Shown here in pieces: positions 1-10,487 of a stretch of DNA of 64,000 nt. The notes beneath the pieces are model-generated. The model searched no databases. It was not told where the DNA came from and saw only the letters and a list, made by a program, of their open reading frames with translations. The translations under genes and the position numbers were made by a program. Source of the stretch: Corticium candelabrum. Its lineage: Eukaryota > Porifera > Homoscleromorpha > Homosclerophorida > Plakinidae. The DNA lies in the NCBI RefSeq assembly GCF_963422355.1, contig NC_085093.1, positions 8,444,618 to 8,508,617 of the forward strand, read 5' to 3'. Each line of letters opens with the position of its first letter. The first letter of the stretch is position 1.

Positions 1-118
1 CGTCATTATATTTGAAGACGTAATATTGACAGTTGGCAAAATATCCTGGCTAGAACACTGCTGTAATATGGTGCTTATAAGAGATGGCCATAAAAACTGG
101 TTATAGGGTATATACGTG

Positions 119-155
119 AATTTGTGTTAATTTGCCAGGCAAAGAATGGCAAATC
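119..155 (+). repeat. 3' end fragment of the GT-headed interspersed repeat
   Basis: The motif around GGCAAAGAATGG, preceded by TTGTGTTAATTTG, recurs at about 1665-1690 and 37200-37235, where it closes longer copies of the same repeat. Here only the 3' end is visible, and the rest would lie to the left of the window or has decayed. Confidence 0.45.
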
Positions 156-449
156 AGTGACATTATTATTAATTAAAGCGGCTTGATCACGTGTAAACAC
201 ATTGAAGTTGTATACTTTTGCTATATGGTTATGTGACACTGTTAGCTTCTAAGATAGACTATTAGTGCACCTGGCGGTCAATAAATATCTAGTAATGTAA
301 ATACTGTAAAAGCTATGGTGATAAACGACTACAATGCGTGTTACTTCTGGTTGTGGATTTTGGTAGAAAAACCACAAACTTCTTCGCCAAATTGTCAATT
401 GGACAGAAACCGCTGCTATTCACCTCACAAAGCGCATGCCATTCTTTAG

Positions 450-764
450 CCTGAACATTCAACTGCAAACGATTGCAGAGTCTCATTCTGTGAAAGATTT
501 GAGGGGCTGTTCTACTATATTGAATGAAGCAGGTTAGTTTGACGACACAGTTAATAGTTCGTCAGATTGCTGCTTTAATCCTACATTTAGAAATTCAATT
601 TGCTAGTGCCAGCAAAGCATTTGCTGTGGTAGCACTGATTATGAGAAGCAACCTGGATGTGGGAACACCGACAATCTAGACAGATTGTCCATTGCAGCAA
701 AGTTTGTACGAGAGTCTCAAAGTGCCGACATAATTGCTCTATCGTCAGCTGTCAGAGAAAATTA
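450..764 (+). other. Unassigned region with two open, exon-like stretches
   Basis: Positions 450-532 are open, with an acceptor-like TTTAG before and GGTTAG after. Positions 617-764 are open for 48 codons after a TTTGCTAG and end in TAA, with several cysteines early on. The phases of the two stretches do not join cleanly, and neither is recognisable. They could be upstream exons of the gene whose terminal exon is at 1774, or chance. Nothing else is seen in 1-808. Confidence 0.15.
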
Positions 765-803
765 ACAGACAGGTGTTAGAGACAACTATCAGTCCAAGCC
801 TCA

Positions 804-808
<5 letters not shown>

Positions 809-864
<56 letters not shown>
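809..864 (+). repeat. (GT)n microsatellite, left half
   Basis: Uninterrupted GT dinucleotides run right up to the start of the SINE at 866. With the second GT tract at 1239-1285 it looks like one tract split by that SINE. Confidence 0.95.
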
Positions 865-865
<1 letters not shown>

Positions 866-866
<1 letters not shown>

Positions 867-1235
867 TGCGATAGCTCGGTTGGTTAGGGTTAGAGAGTCA
901 TCTTATGGAGTGTGTACATCCCGGACCTTGAAGGGTTGCAAGTTCAAGTCACAGTGATGGCGAGCTATGGCATTATTTCCTTAAGCAAGAAACTAACACA
1001 TTTTCTCCTCTTGACTCAGGAGTATAAATGAGTTCCTGGTCATTGACTGGGGTCTTAGGCGGCCATCGTCTGTGACGTGACATCAGCCACGGGTATTGGT
1101 GAGACTTCGTGTGCTCACACCACAGTTGGCTTCACAAGTCGGTGCTCCTGCGAGTGCCCTGAGTAGCGCACAGGGCCCAGCTTAACAGCTAGGGGCATGG
1201 CCTCTGGGAGGCAGCTCCTGACATTTAGGATTTTT

Positions 1236-1238
<3 letters not shown>
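866..1238 (+). repeat. tRNA-derived SINE (family 1)
   Basis: The 5' head resembles a tRNA gene: an A-box-like TAGCTCGGTTGGTTAG near 873 and a B-box-like GGTTGCAAGTTCAAGTC near 934. The body contains a central block (TATAAATGAGTTCCTGGT) that resembles the conserved core of several animal SINE families. It is flanked on both sides by (GT)n. No protein is encoded. An internal RNA polymerase III promoter is expected from the boxes; whether it still works is unknown. Confidence 0.7.
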
Positions 1239-1286
<48 letters not shown>

Positions 1287-1692
1287 ATGTTTATATCTGC
1301 AAAATGGCAAGTTGCAGCATCGTGGCATTTTTGCTTCCACATGACAGACATCGAAGGCATCGGATGTCCATCAATTTGAATTGTCGATTTCTAATTTTGG
1401 TTGATACACACGGAGCATGTTGTTTATTACCAGCGACATGAGATTTGTTGACTATGGGTCCTTAAGAAATACGGCTAACCTTTGCTCATGTATGTGTGTC
1501 AAATAGCTGCCATGTTCAACATCTTCAAAGAGACATGCAACAGGAATGTCGAAATAGCTGCAGGTTAGACAACTTGATTAGGTCACACATATGGGAACAG
1601 GCTATCTGGGATTTACTGTTGTCTCCGCTGAATTTCCGGGAGTTAGTACTATATGTGTAGAGTTGTGTAATTTGTTGGCAAAGAATGGGTAA
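1239..1692 (+). repeat. GT-headed interspersed repeat, copy 1
   Basis: A (GT)n tract (1239-1285) is followed by a non-coding body that can be aligned by eye with copies at 21918, 36290 and 46017: CTGCAAAATGGCAAGTTGCAGC after the tract, GAATGTCGAAATAGCTGCAG near 1545, and GGCAAAGAATGGGT at the end. The copies share orientation, and all begin in GT. No coding capacity or terminal inverted repeats were found. Confidence 0.6.
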
Positions 1693-1773
1693 AGTAGCTA
1701 GTTCTTGGTATTGTGTGGTTACTGTAATCTTTGTTTGGCAATGATATCGGTCACATGCAAGTTTGTTGCTTAG

Positions 1774-3087
1774 GAATCAGGACCAAAGCTGGAGAAGCAA
1801 GCAACTATGGGTTTGTTACATGATGTTTCCATATCAGGAACTGGTGAATCTGAAGATGACATTGTAGAAGAGGAAGACGAAGAAGAAGCAATCTTACATG
1901 TTGCTCACAATAACGCTGATGCTAACAGTGCTACCACATCACCATCTTTACCGGCTGTTTCTCATACTTTGTCTGATGTAAAGATCACTGACTCACAGAT
2001 GGAATCTGCCGAATTGTCAGTTTCATCTCTGTTTATTGAATCAGAGCCTGTTGTTGAATGTGAATCTTGTATTGAGGTGTGTAGAGATAAGGCTAGTGTT
2101 GGCTGGCAGACTGAAGTGTCTGCTTTAGAAGATCTAGAGGAGACTACCAAAGTTGAACCTGTCGTATCTAGTGGTAGTGATGATGTACCTGTGGCAAGCA
2201 ACAGTAATGTTGAGGAGACTGCAGATGAATGTACGGGAGAGGAAAAGGAAGAGTCTTTACAGAAGACTTTATTTTGTCATGATTTGCAGACTGAATCAAC
2301 TTTTTCAGAGGTTCAAAGCACAACTGAGTGTTCAAGGACTGAAGTTGGCGGTACTGACAATGATTGCAAGCATGATCGTTCTCCAAACTTGGAAGCAACA
2401 CAAAGTAATTTGGAAAGTGATTTTGGTGAGATTCGGGAACCAACAGGATTGGAAGTAGTGGTCAATGATCCAGCCACAACAACAGGTGTTGATGTTGAAG
2501 TTGAGATACCTACTTGTGATAGCGAACAAGAACTTCTTGCTGATGAAACTAGTCCAACGGTCTCAGAAGAACTACAGTGCAGACAATCTCTTCCTGAGCT
2601 TGAATGTGATGTGCCATCAAACTCTTTCCTCAGTCAGTCTCTTCTTGACAGTGACATGCCTAAGATCTCTGATTTAGATAATGACAGTGATAAACAAGTT
2701 GAACATGTCACTTCAAGTCAACCAACTGTGACACTTGAATTGAATGGTTTTGAGTTAAATGGAGTTTCTACACGCACTCTATCTCCATGCCAGGTGACTG
2801 GCACCGGTGATGTTGCTCAGCACTCTGCTGTGGAAGAAGATGAAGACAGTAGTGAGGGTAGTGCTCATGAAGACAAATCTATCAAGGAAGGTGTATCGAA
2901 GAGTCATACCTTGTCCAACAAAGTGATGTCGCCCACTTGGAAGCTGCTAATTCCTCCTCCAGCAAAGCGATTGTGCTTGTCTGGATCTGCACTGGACAGC
3001 CTAGTTGTTACAGATGTTAAAGTCGATCTCACAACTTTCACTTTTCGGGAATGCAATACTGACAAAGGATTTTTTCGAGATAAGTAG
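1774..3087 (+). CDS. Terminal exon of an unidentified acidic protein
   Basis: An open frame of 437 codons follows a plausible acceptor (TTTGTTGCTTAG ending at 1773) and closes with TAG at 3085-3087. The frame is open from the acceptor, 11 codons before the first ATG at 1807, so it is probably the last exon of a gene whose earlier exons lie to the left. The residues are strongly acidic and Ser/Thr-rich (a Glu/Asp run EEEDEEEA near the start), predicting a mostly disordered protein. The last 60 residues look different: a basic, hydrophobic patch LLIPPPAKRLCL and a Cys-containing end, FRECNTDKGFF, that may be the conserved tail. I do not recognise the family. A nuclear or scaffolding protein is a guess from composition only. 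No AATAAA is obvious in the next 300 bases. Confidence 0.7.
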   Translation, partial: ESGPKLEKQATMGLLHDVSISGTGESEDDIVEEEDEEEAILHVAHNNADANSATTSPSLPAVSHTLSDVKITDSQMESAELSVSSLFIESEPVVECESCIEVCRDKASVGWQTEVSALEDLEETTKVEPVVSSGSDDVPVASNSNVEETADECTGEEKEESLQKTLFCHDLQTESTFSEVQSTTECSRTEVGGTDNDCKHDRSPNLEATQSNLESDFGEIREPTGLEVVVNDPATTTGVDVEVEIPTCDSEQELLADETSPTVSEELQCRQSLPELECDVPSNSFLSQSLLDSDMPKISDLDNDSDKQVEHVTSSQPTVTLELNGFELNGVSTRTLSPCQVTGTGDVAQHSAVEEDEDSSEGSAHEDKSIKEGVSKSHTLSNKVMSPTWKLLIPPPAKRLCLSGSALDSLVVTDVKVDLTTFTFRECNTDKGFFRDK

Positions 3088-3913
3088 CTGAGTGACTGTA
3101 CAGCTATATTGTACGGCTATATTGAAATACTAGAAGAAAGTTTACTCTATGTTGTATATAACTTGAACTGAAATTATTATATTCACCCACTTTATTGATC
3201 AGCAATTCATGTTTACAATAGTATTTAGATTTGTACGCTGGAAATTAATTAAGGGTCTTGTAGGCCATTGTAAAGTCTTTGTATTATCAGTTTATTTGCA
3301 AGGGGAGTCTTGTAGCATGCATATGATGGAAGCAGGAGATATTTCATCTTCAGGCATTTGGGAGCTGAAATACAAAGATGCAAAAGTCAAGTATGGAAAG
3401 TATTCAATAATTGGGTTGGTGGTCTATTGCGGTTGTGTGGTCTTTAGGTTACTTTAGTTATATGAAGTTGATTGAATGAATATTAGAGCTTGTAGATTGA
3501 AGACACATAGCAATATCTTAGAAATCGTATGTCCTAACCTGGTGTGAATTCCGCATATTGTTTGGACGCTCAGGGTAACCAGGCGCAGAATCAGAGTTGA
3601 ATTTTGGTTATTTTAATAGTGCCCATTAATATTAATGACTGACTTGCTATTGATTTAGTCTCATTACCGTACCAAAGCATTACAGAAGTGCAACGAAAAT
3701 TGGTCTACCAGACACTTCTTCCGTAAACGCTAGCTCCATTCTACCAGATGATTTTCTAATTGCAAGGTCGTCAAGAACAGAGTTGTTTATAAAAAATCAA
3801 CCGAGACTTACTGAAGTCTGTTTTTGGACTCCCGCAATTTCTCTAAAGCTTCAGTGAAGCAATGGCAAAGTTAGAATCTTGAATTTGAAACGTCATTCCA
3901 GCACCTGTATATA
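3088..3913. other. Intergenic, nothing recognised
   Basis: Probable 3' untranslated region of the upstream gene followed by sequence with no convincing coding frame. A short open frame near 3209 has no recognisable product. Confidence 0.4.
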
Positions 3914-4854
3914 CCGTATTACCCCGCCTAGAAAGGCACGGGCTCTCTAGTAGAACATTTGGTACTATGCCTTTGTACAGTGTGGTTACGGAATATGGTA
4001 GAAGCCATGGAATTCCGATGCACAGAGCTGCAATTGTCACTGAAAATATTTGTGATGGAAGCAACCAAATCACAATCAGAAATATGGCTATCAGTATGCC
4101 TTCTTGCGTCTGCAATCCTCCAGGAAATTCCATGGCTTAATATTGCTACCCCGGGTTTACATTAAAGACGCAAAGCCTTACGTGTTTGCGTTCGCGTCTT
4201 GCGTCTTTGCGTCTTACATCTCCTTGCACCTTTTTTCTGCTCACATTAGAACTGCGTTTACACTAGACGCGTTTGCGTCTTGCGTCTTCTGGTTAACGCG
4301 CTAGCCTTTTGTGACTTTCAACAACATAATTTAACGCACGCTACAAATTTTTAAGAAGCTGTTTTGCTGATTGCAATCTTGATTTTGGCGCTTGCGTTGT
4401 GTCGTAAACGACATCAGAGGAAAAAGGAAGAGAGAATGGATCGCTCCAGTTTCTGCCAAAAGGCTTCAGCAAGGAGCCTATCACAATTTGCTAGAGAAAA
4501 TGCGTCTCTGCGATGTAAAAATACAATGATACAAACGAACGCTCTCAATTAGATGTTCTTCCATTAGAAATAAGGGACTATCATTCCCCACAAGTCAGGT
4601 TGATATAAAAAACGCAAGACGCAAGAATAGAAACCAAGTCTATTTACTTGCGTCACTTTACGTCTCCGCGTTTTGCGTTCGGCGTTTTAGTGTGAACAGA
4701 CACATAAGTACGTAAGAAACCGCAAAGCACGTAAGGAGCACGTAACACCTCCTTACGTCTTTAATGTAAACCCAGCTTGACCACACCGTACAAAGGCACA
4801 TATCAAATGTTCTAATAAGAGCCCGGCCCTGCCCTTCTAGACGGGGCAATACTG
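3914..4854. mobile_element. Inverted-repeat element with another element nested inside
   Basis: About 70 bp at 3914-3985 (including CTAGAAAGGCACGGGCTC and GCCTTTGTACAGTGTGG) recur in reverse complement at 4783-4854, with roughly 80% identity by eye. The two arms therefore look like terminal inverted repeats of a non-autonomous DNA transposon. Between them lies a shorter inverted pair around CCATGGAATTCC (4003 and 4128) and the TTAA-type element at 4150-4776. No coding sequence is present. Confidence 0.65.
4150..4776. mobile_element. MITE, TTAA family, copy 1
   Basis: It is nearly collinear with the element at 6170-6801, and both ends carry the terminal inverted repeat CCGGGTTTACATTAAAGACG. 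Internal sequence is rich in GCGTCTTGCGTCTT-type motifs next to both ends. Flanks here do not preserve TTAA, so this is the older or more damaged copy. It is non-coding, with only short chance frames. Confidence 0.85.
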
Positions 4855-5109
4855 TTGGAACACTTTTTGAATAGAATAGAAGGAAATGTCTGCTCAGTAA
4901 CTGTCTTACAAATAAGGCAGTCTGGCTAGATCGACAACTTTCATGCAGATAGATTAATTAAGTGTTGCACATCTACAATTCACTGACAAACTGGGCAACA
5001 TATAAAACAAGAATCGTGAAATGGAATGGAACGCGGAACGACACGTGGAATAGAACGCGCATGTGCCATGTCTGTCTATACTGATGCAAGCTGACAAAGA
5101 ATGCATGTG

Positions 5110-5412
5110 ACATCATAACAATCCTAGGTACTCTTTGATTCTGTCACATTTTGTGGTCTGGGTGCTTCCGTTATTGCCTGAATTCGTCCTTGTCCGGATG
5201 TAACCCTGTCTTGTCAATGACATGTTCCACATGCACTACTTCAGATTGCATTTCTTCAGTCTTTATTTAGTCTTAGTCCAGCCTCTTCCAATTCGTCAAC
5301 GCCTTACCTAATTAAAAAGTTAGACAAATGCTCTTGTTCGTTTCTTCCTGCTAGTGATATGTCATCTAAGTAGACCACTACTCCTGGAATTGCTTGCAAC
5401 AGAGTCTCCATC
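5110..5412 (-). pseudogene. Ty3/gypsy reverse transcriptase fragment
   Basis: Read on the minus strand, the fragment shows the catalytic RT block VVVYLDD followed by a gypsy-like continuation (GRNEQEHL, then ELEEAGLRL, then KTGLHPDKD further down). Stops and frameshifts interrupt it. Only about 100 codons of the RT palm remain; no protease, RNase H, integrase or LTR is nearby. It directly abuts the truncated polymerase gene to its right, with a short 12-bp repeat at the junction. Confidence 0.8.
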
Positions 5413-5425
5413 GAACCACTTGCCA

Positions 5426-5496
5426 TTGGTTTGACCATTGGTTTGACCATTGGTTTGATCAAGGGTTTGGACAAGGGTTTGCCCATCGGTTTGGGG
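5426..5496 (-). repeat. 12-bp tandem repeat at the polymerase/RT junction
   Basis: Units close to GGTTTGACCATT are repeated about six times with drift. In the minus-strand frame they encode KPMV/KPLS-type tetrads. It lies exactly where polymerase sequence stops and gypsy RT sequence starts, so it may mark the breakpoint. Confidence 0.8.
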
Positions 5497-6169
5497 ATTG
5501 TTGTAGTGCCGAATAACTCCTGGCCCGCAGGGCATGTGCTTTGCCATTGTCGAAAGGTATAGACCGTTGGCGTCGTAGCCCACAACATTTTGCGGAAGCT
5601 TGCGTTGTCGTATTGGTGGAATTGAATGCGTGTGACTCCAGCTTCGTGATACCTTGTGAAGACAAACTTGGCCCACCTACGACTGCACCTTCCAGCATGT
5701 CGTAGGCCTCCATTTTGGGAGCGAAGAGGTTGGTTTTTGTGATGTTTGTGCATGCCTCGAAGTACGAACTGGAATGATACACCAGGGAGTAAGACTGTGT
5801 CTTTTAGAATGTCGACTCCATACCCATGATAGAAGTTTCTCATCTTGGTGAGTGCTTCTAGGAATGGTTTGACGTCGAGATCGTTGTAGTACCGCAGCCA
5901 GTTGGCAAAGGTGGTCATGCCTCGCTTTCGGAATGTGCGTTCGCATGATTGCAACTCTCTGAGGGAAGTGGGTATTGACCTATTAGCTTGGAATACCAAG
6001 CGGGGTAGTCAGATAGACCAGGGTGTTGTAGTTTATCGGGATTGTCGAACCACTCGTAGGGGAACCAGCTCTTCTGCAATTTACAGCCATAGGCTTTGAC
6101 CCATTTATCGTAGCTGGTGCCTGGTCCCACATAGTGCATGACATCCAGGAATCGAAGGTAGGGTGTTAA

Positions 6170-6801
6170 GCCGGGTTTACATTAAAGACGCAAAGTCTTA
6201 CGTGTTTGCGTTCGCGTCTTGCGTCTTTGCGTCTTGCGTCTTCTTGCACCTTTTTTCTGTTCACATTAAAACTGCGACGCGTTTGCGTCTTGCGTCTTCT
6301 GGTTAACGCGCCAGCCTTTTGTGACTTTTAACAACATATTTTAACGCACGCTACAAAGTTTTAAGAGGCTGTTTTGCTGATTGCAACCTCGATTTTGGCG
6401 CTTGCGTTGTGTCTTAAACGACAACAGAGGAAAAAGGAAGAGAGAATGGGTCGCTCCAGTTCCTGCCAAAAGGCTCCAGCAAGGAGCCTATCACAATTTG
6501 ATAGAGGAAATGCGTCTCCGCGATGTAAAAATACAATGATACAAACGATCGCTCTTAATTAGACGTTTTTCCATTAGAAATACGGGACTATCATCACCCC
6601 ACAAGTCAGATTGATATAAAAAACACGAGACGCAAGACGCAAGACTCAAGAATAGAAATCGAGTCTATTTACTTGCGTCTCTTTACGTGTCCGCGTTTTG
6701 CGTTCGGCGGTTTAATGTGAACAGACACGTAAGGACGTAAGAAAACGCAAAGCACGTAAGGAGCACGTAACGCCTCCTTACGCCTTTAATGTAAACCCGG
6801 C
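6170..6801. mobile_element. MITE, TTAA family, copy 2, inside the polymerase gene
   Basis: A 632-bp element with terminal inverted repeats GCCGGGTTTACATTAAAG is flanked by TTAA at 6166-6169 and 6802-6805. Ignoring the element and one TTAA lets the minus-strand polymerase frame continue without a shift, which supports a true TTAA target duplication. TTAA targets are typical of piggyBac-like and Kolobok-like transposases (family knowledge). It is non-coding. Confidence 0.92.
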
Positions 6802-8201
6802 TTAAAAGTAGGAACATGGTCTGGTTGGCCTTCTGGGCTACCTTAATCTTCTTGGCAGTGTCGGTGATCTTGTTCACAAAGTGCTCTTTGATGAGGTTCA
6901 AGTCGTACTTACCCGAATTGAATCCCAGCACGGGCACTTGGTCACACCACTCTTGGATCCAGTTCTTTGCTTAGTGAGGAAAAACTCGAGATCATCCGGA
7001 AAATATTGTTGACGAACTACTTCTCGTATCAGATCTCCTCGTCTGCGCAGCTCGTCGACAAAGTCTGCAACGATTCTCTTGGGATCGGCGTTGCATAGGT
7101 GTGTGGAGGGTTTAGTGTGTCATCGAGGGAGACCGACATCGGGTGTGCTCGGTCTCGAAGGTGAGAGAGGTTGTGGAAGAGCGAGCCTTTCTCTTATCGA
7201 GATAGGCTTCGAAGTCGTACACAATGGTGTGTGGATAGACTTGGTTTTTGAGCTCTGGGGCGGGACTTGCCTATATTATTCGCACTCCCACATGACCACG
7301 AGATCGAATCCGGCGTCTTAGATAGTTTGATCTCGCTCGAGGGTTGCTTTGTACAGACTGTTTGCGTTGAGTTCATGCTTTGGATACCCGTGGCAGTGAC
7401 AGCCGTAAAACTGAAATACAGTTCGACCGGTCATGCCGTCGACGGGAGCACCCTTGATCCAACGCTCAGCATCGTGTCCGCATTTGGCGTGGTGGATGTG
7501 AACGGCACGCTGCTGACTTTCGTATTCCAGCCAGCGGATGACGACGTTGCTCGCGTTGCAGCTTGGGTGGAATGTCTTCTCGTAAGCCGACTGGGGTGCC
7601 TCTACTGTGTCACCCAGACACTTGACTTGGGTGACGCCTTGGGTGCACCGATCGGCATGTCGTTGAAAACTATATGCTTGGGTGAAGGATTAGGAACAGT
7701 GATCACAGAGGTAGAGGTTGGAGACCTTCCTGATAGCTTTGATGTAGAAGGCATGCTCCTCGAACATACCAATAGTCATGATATTGGGATACTGGACGGG
7801 TTGTCGAATCAAACTCCAGACGGGTCCATTTCTGGCGTTAGCCCCCTTGACATATTGGGAGGGTTCGTATTCACGGATACCTAGTTTGAATCGTTTCTCG
7901 ATTTCAGCGATCTTATCCAGGTTAGTCTTGGGTATGTCGTGCACGTGGATATCGTAGAACGCAGTGGTTAGCTCTTAGAGCTTTGGTAGTGCTACAATCT
8001 ACTCGTGTGCCTTGGTGTACGGCAAGACAACGGAATAGACATAGGTTGTCGTTGAATGTGTTCAGAGCAACGAGTCCCCTCTTACGGCGTAGCCAGTCGG
8101 GTAGTAGGGATCCGGTGCCTACCAGAATATTTCTGCCCAGGATGGTAGTCAGCTGGACTTCGATAAAGCGTAACCTCCCACTTTGTGTCAGGACTTTCTA
8201 G

Positions 8202-8743
8202 AGGTGTGTTCACACTATGGTTTGCGAGCCTGGTGTGAGCTTGTTATCATAATTGAGTTAGTGTTAAACGTTGCACCTGCCCCATGGAATGCTGGTTTGC
8301 ACTGGGTTTGCAAACTGTACTTGTAGCTGTTTAGCGCCTAGTAACCAGAGTAGCAGTCTGCCTAGCGCATAGCTACGAGAGTAGCAGTGGAAATCATCGT
8401 CTTACTGTGATGAATGCTGCTAGAAACAGGGCGTCAACAGCAAGAATCTCGTGCGTGCAAGATGACAGATGACGTCGTTTTCGTCGCTATCGCAGTGCTA
8501 GCACAGAGTACCGAACTGTCGTGTCGTTTGTCATGCGGAGTATTCTAACTCTGTTGTCAGACGCCATGTCTAGAGATTCCTGCTCAAACAACGGATCACA
8601 ATAGCGTGCTAGGTTGACAAACCAGGTAATCAAGCCCAGTCCAGTCTGAACACAGGTTTGTACTGTATGCTAATCTATTTCCTCGTATCACGCAAATCAA
8701 AACATAACACACCATGGTTTACAAACTATAGTGTGAACACACC
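8202..8743. mobile_element. MITE with AGGTGTGTTCACACT termini, inside the polymerase gene
   Basis: The ends are AGGTGTGTTCACACTATGG and its near reverse complement (AGTGTGAACACACCT), enclosing about 540 bp without coding sequence. It interrupts the N-terminal part of the polymerase remnant. The target duplication is not clear; a few bases on each side are ambiguous. Confidence 0.85.
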
Positions 8744-9426
8744 TTTGGTTGTCCCGGGTGAGGAGGATTTTGTCTTGCTTGGTTATCCAAGCACTGGCTT
8801 TTGTTATCCCAACCATTCTTGGGCTGCCTGATAGGTATGTGAGGAGATCCTTCATTTTCCCGGTCTCGATATTTGTAGCTAAGCTTGTAGGTGTAGACAT
8901 ACCTAAGGTCGAACTTTTCCATTATCCTGTCGGTGAGGTCACCTTCTACCTCACAAAGAAATGTGAATGTTAACATTCTACGTCCTTTGATCGTTCTTTC
9001 CCGTTCGCTGTCCTGTTTCTGAAGTATGGCGGCTCCTTCCTTTACGATTCGTGTAGCCAGGGGTTCACGAAACATCTTCCTTCGAAATCTTTCGAGAGCG
9101 GCTAGACGATACTGAGAATTTTTTGGAGTTCTTCTACAACCTTCTTGGCTCGCAGGGAAGCGTCGGTTTCTTCGCGAATTTTTGTAGCTCGGGGCGATGC
9201 TGTTCTGGGTTGTCCATGACACCACGCAGAGCTGGATAGCGCCCAGTTTGAGTAGCACGTTGTACGTATTCGTTGCGCCATCTCTGGGTCTCGGGCTTTA
9301 GAGATGAACTCTAGAAGCTCTGCTTTTCTCGCAGGCGAGAGTATCCCTTGAGTCGGCTTTCGCTGCTAAAACAACGGGTGTGGGGGTTAGACCTTCGTTC
9401 ACTAGGTGATTCATGGTACAGACACT

Positions 9427-9615
9427 TCTGCAGTTATATACTATAGATTATATTTCTCTCACAGAGCGCAATTTTTCTCTATAGCTGAGGCACACAATTC
9501 TGTGGCTATATACTATAAGAGCTATATTTGTCTAATAGGGCACAACTTTCTTGTATAAAACCCACCACACGTTTCTGTGGCTATATACTGTAGATGCTAT
9601 TTGTCTAATAGGGCG
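9427..9615. repeat. Three diverged tandem copies of about 73 bp
   Basis: Blocks beginning TCTGCAGTTATATAC (9427), TCTGTGGCTATATAC (9499) and TCTGTGGCTATATAC (9574) are each followed by a related ATATTTGTCTAATAGGG-type sequence. They lie directly upstream of the first ATG of the minus-strand polymerase remnant, so a former promoter role is possible but unproven. Confidence 0.7.
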
Positions 9616-9643
9616 CTCGTCATGGTCCCTGCTATCTTCCACC

Positions 9644-9680
9644 GTCTCGGGGCCTAGGGATCGAGGTGCAGCCCCGAGAC
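9644..9680. repeat. Short perfect hairpin
   Basis: GTCTCGGGGC at 9644-9653 pairs with GCCCCGAGAC at 9671-9680 across a 17-base loop. Its role is unknown. Confidence 0.75.
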
Positions 9681-9762
9681 AGGAGGAAGAGAGAAGGCGA
9701 GCCATGAGAAATGGTTGGTGTTTGCATTGTAGGGCAAATTTGGGAAGAGGTGCTTTTAAGGT

Positions 9763-10271
9763 GTACTAGATCCATGCCCCGTCCTTAGTACGGGCAGATA
9801 CTGTAACGTTCTGACGGAACACGCAGTCTGAGCGTTTGTGGACACGTCACGTGCAATCTTTGTTGCGAGGTCCCGGATGTGCTAAATGAATTCGAATCTT
9901 ACTGTTCGCGATTTTTTGGATAGAAATCGACAAACTTCCCGTGTAGCGCTTGGTACAGAAAACGTGTAGGTTGGATTTGGTGCAAATGCAAACAGAATTT
10001 GGAGAGAAACGAAAGCGCTAGAAGAGTAGGTAGAAGTATTCGATTGCTCCAAGCTTTGCGAAGGACGACGACACGTACAGTCTACACAGGACTGGTGTGG
10101 GCGTGTGTTTAAGTTAAATAAACTGGAATGTGTAGCGTTTGAGTCTTTGAGAAATTTTGGGCAAGGGTCGACCCCTCGAGAGGTGACCCAGTGCAAATTT
10201 TTTACGCAAACCTTCCCCTTTGCTTTCCGATTTCGCTTACGAACAGACAAAAGACGTGGCCGCGTATTGCG

Positions 10272-10349
<78 letters not shown>

Positions 10350-10414
10350 TTGAGCTCTAGAGCTAGCTCAAATTGTCTCTGTTTGTGTGTGTATATATCT
10401 AGCTCAAAGTGTGC

Positions 10415-10487
<73 letters not shown>

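Larger units (their letters stand above)
5413..9413 (-). pseudogene. Decayed protein-primed family B DNA polymerase of a mobile element
   Basis: On the minus strand, successive fragments read as one ancestral gene starting near 9413. They comprise a Lys/Arg-rich N-terminus, a segment near 7944-7690 with NLDQIAEIEKRF-like and Cys-His residues, an exonuclease block GFNSGKYDLNLI at about 6900, then a block containing YDKWVKAYGCKLQKSWFPYE near 6100, and the palm motif GYDANGLYL near 5570. This order matches DNA_pol_B_2 polymerases of Polinton/Maverick-like elements (family knowledge). The gene is dead: several stops and frameshifts, two TIR elements inserted (6170-6801 and 8202-8743), and truncation just after the first palm motif, so the downstream catalytic motifs are missing. 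No capsid, integrase or packaging ATPase gene was seen beside it. A related linear-plasmid origin is the alternative. Confidence 0.8.

Noticed and set aside
809..1285. CRISPR-like or satellite array
   Set aside because: Only dinucleotide tracts; no spaced direct repeats.
7267..7884. 205-codon plus-strand frame
   Set aside because: It is the antisense shadow of the minus-strand polymerase remnant, whose motifs are recognisable.
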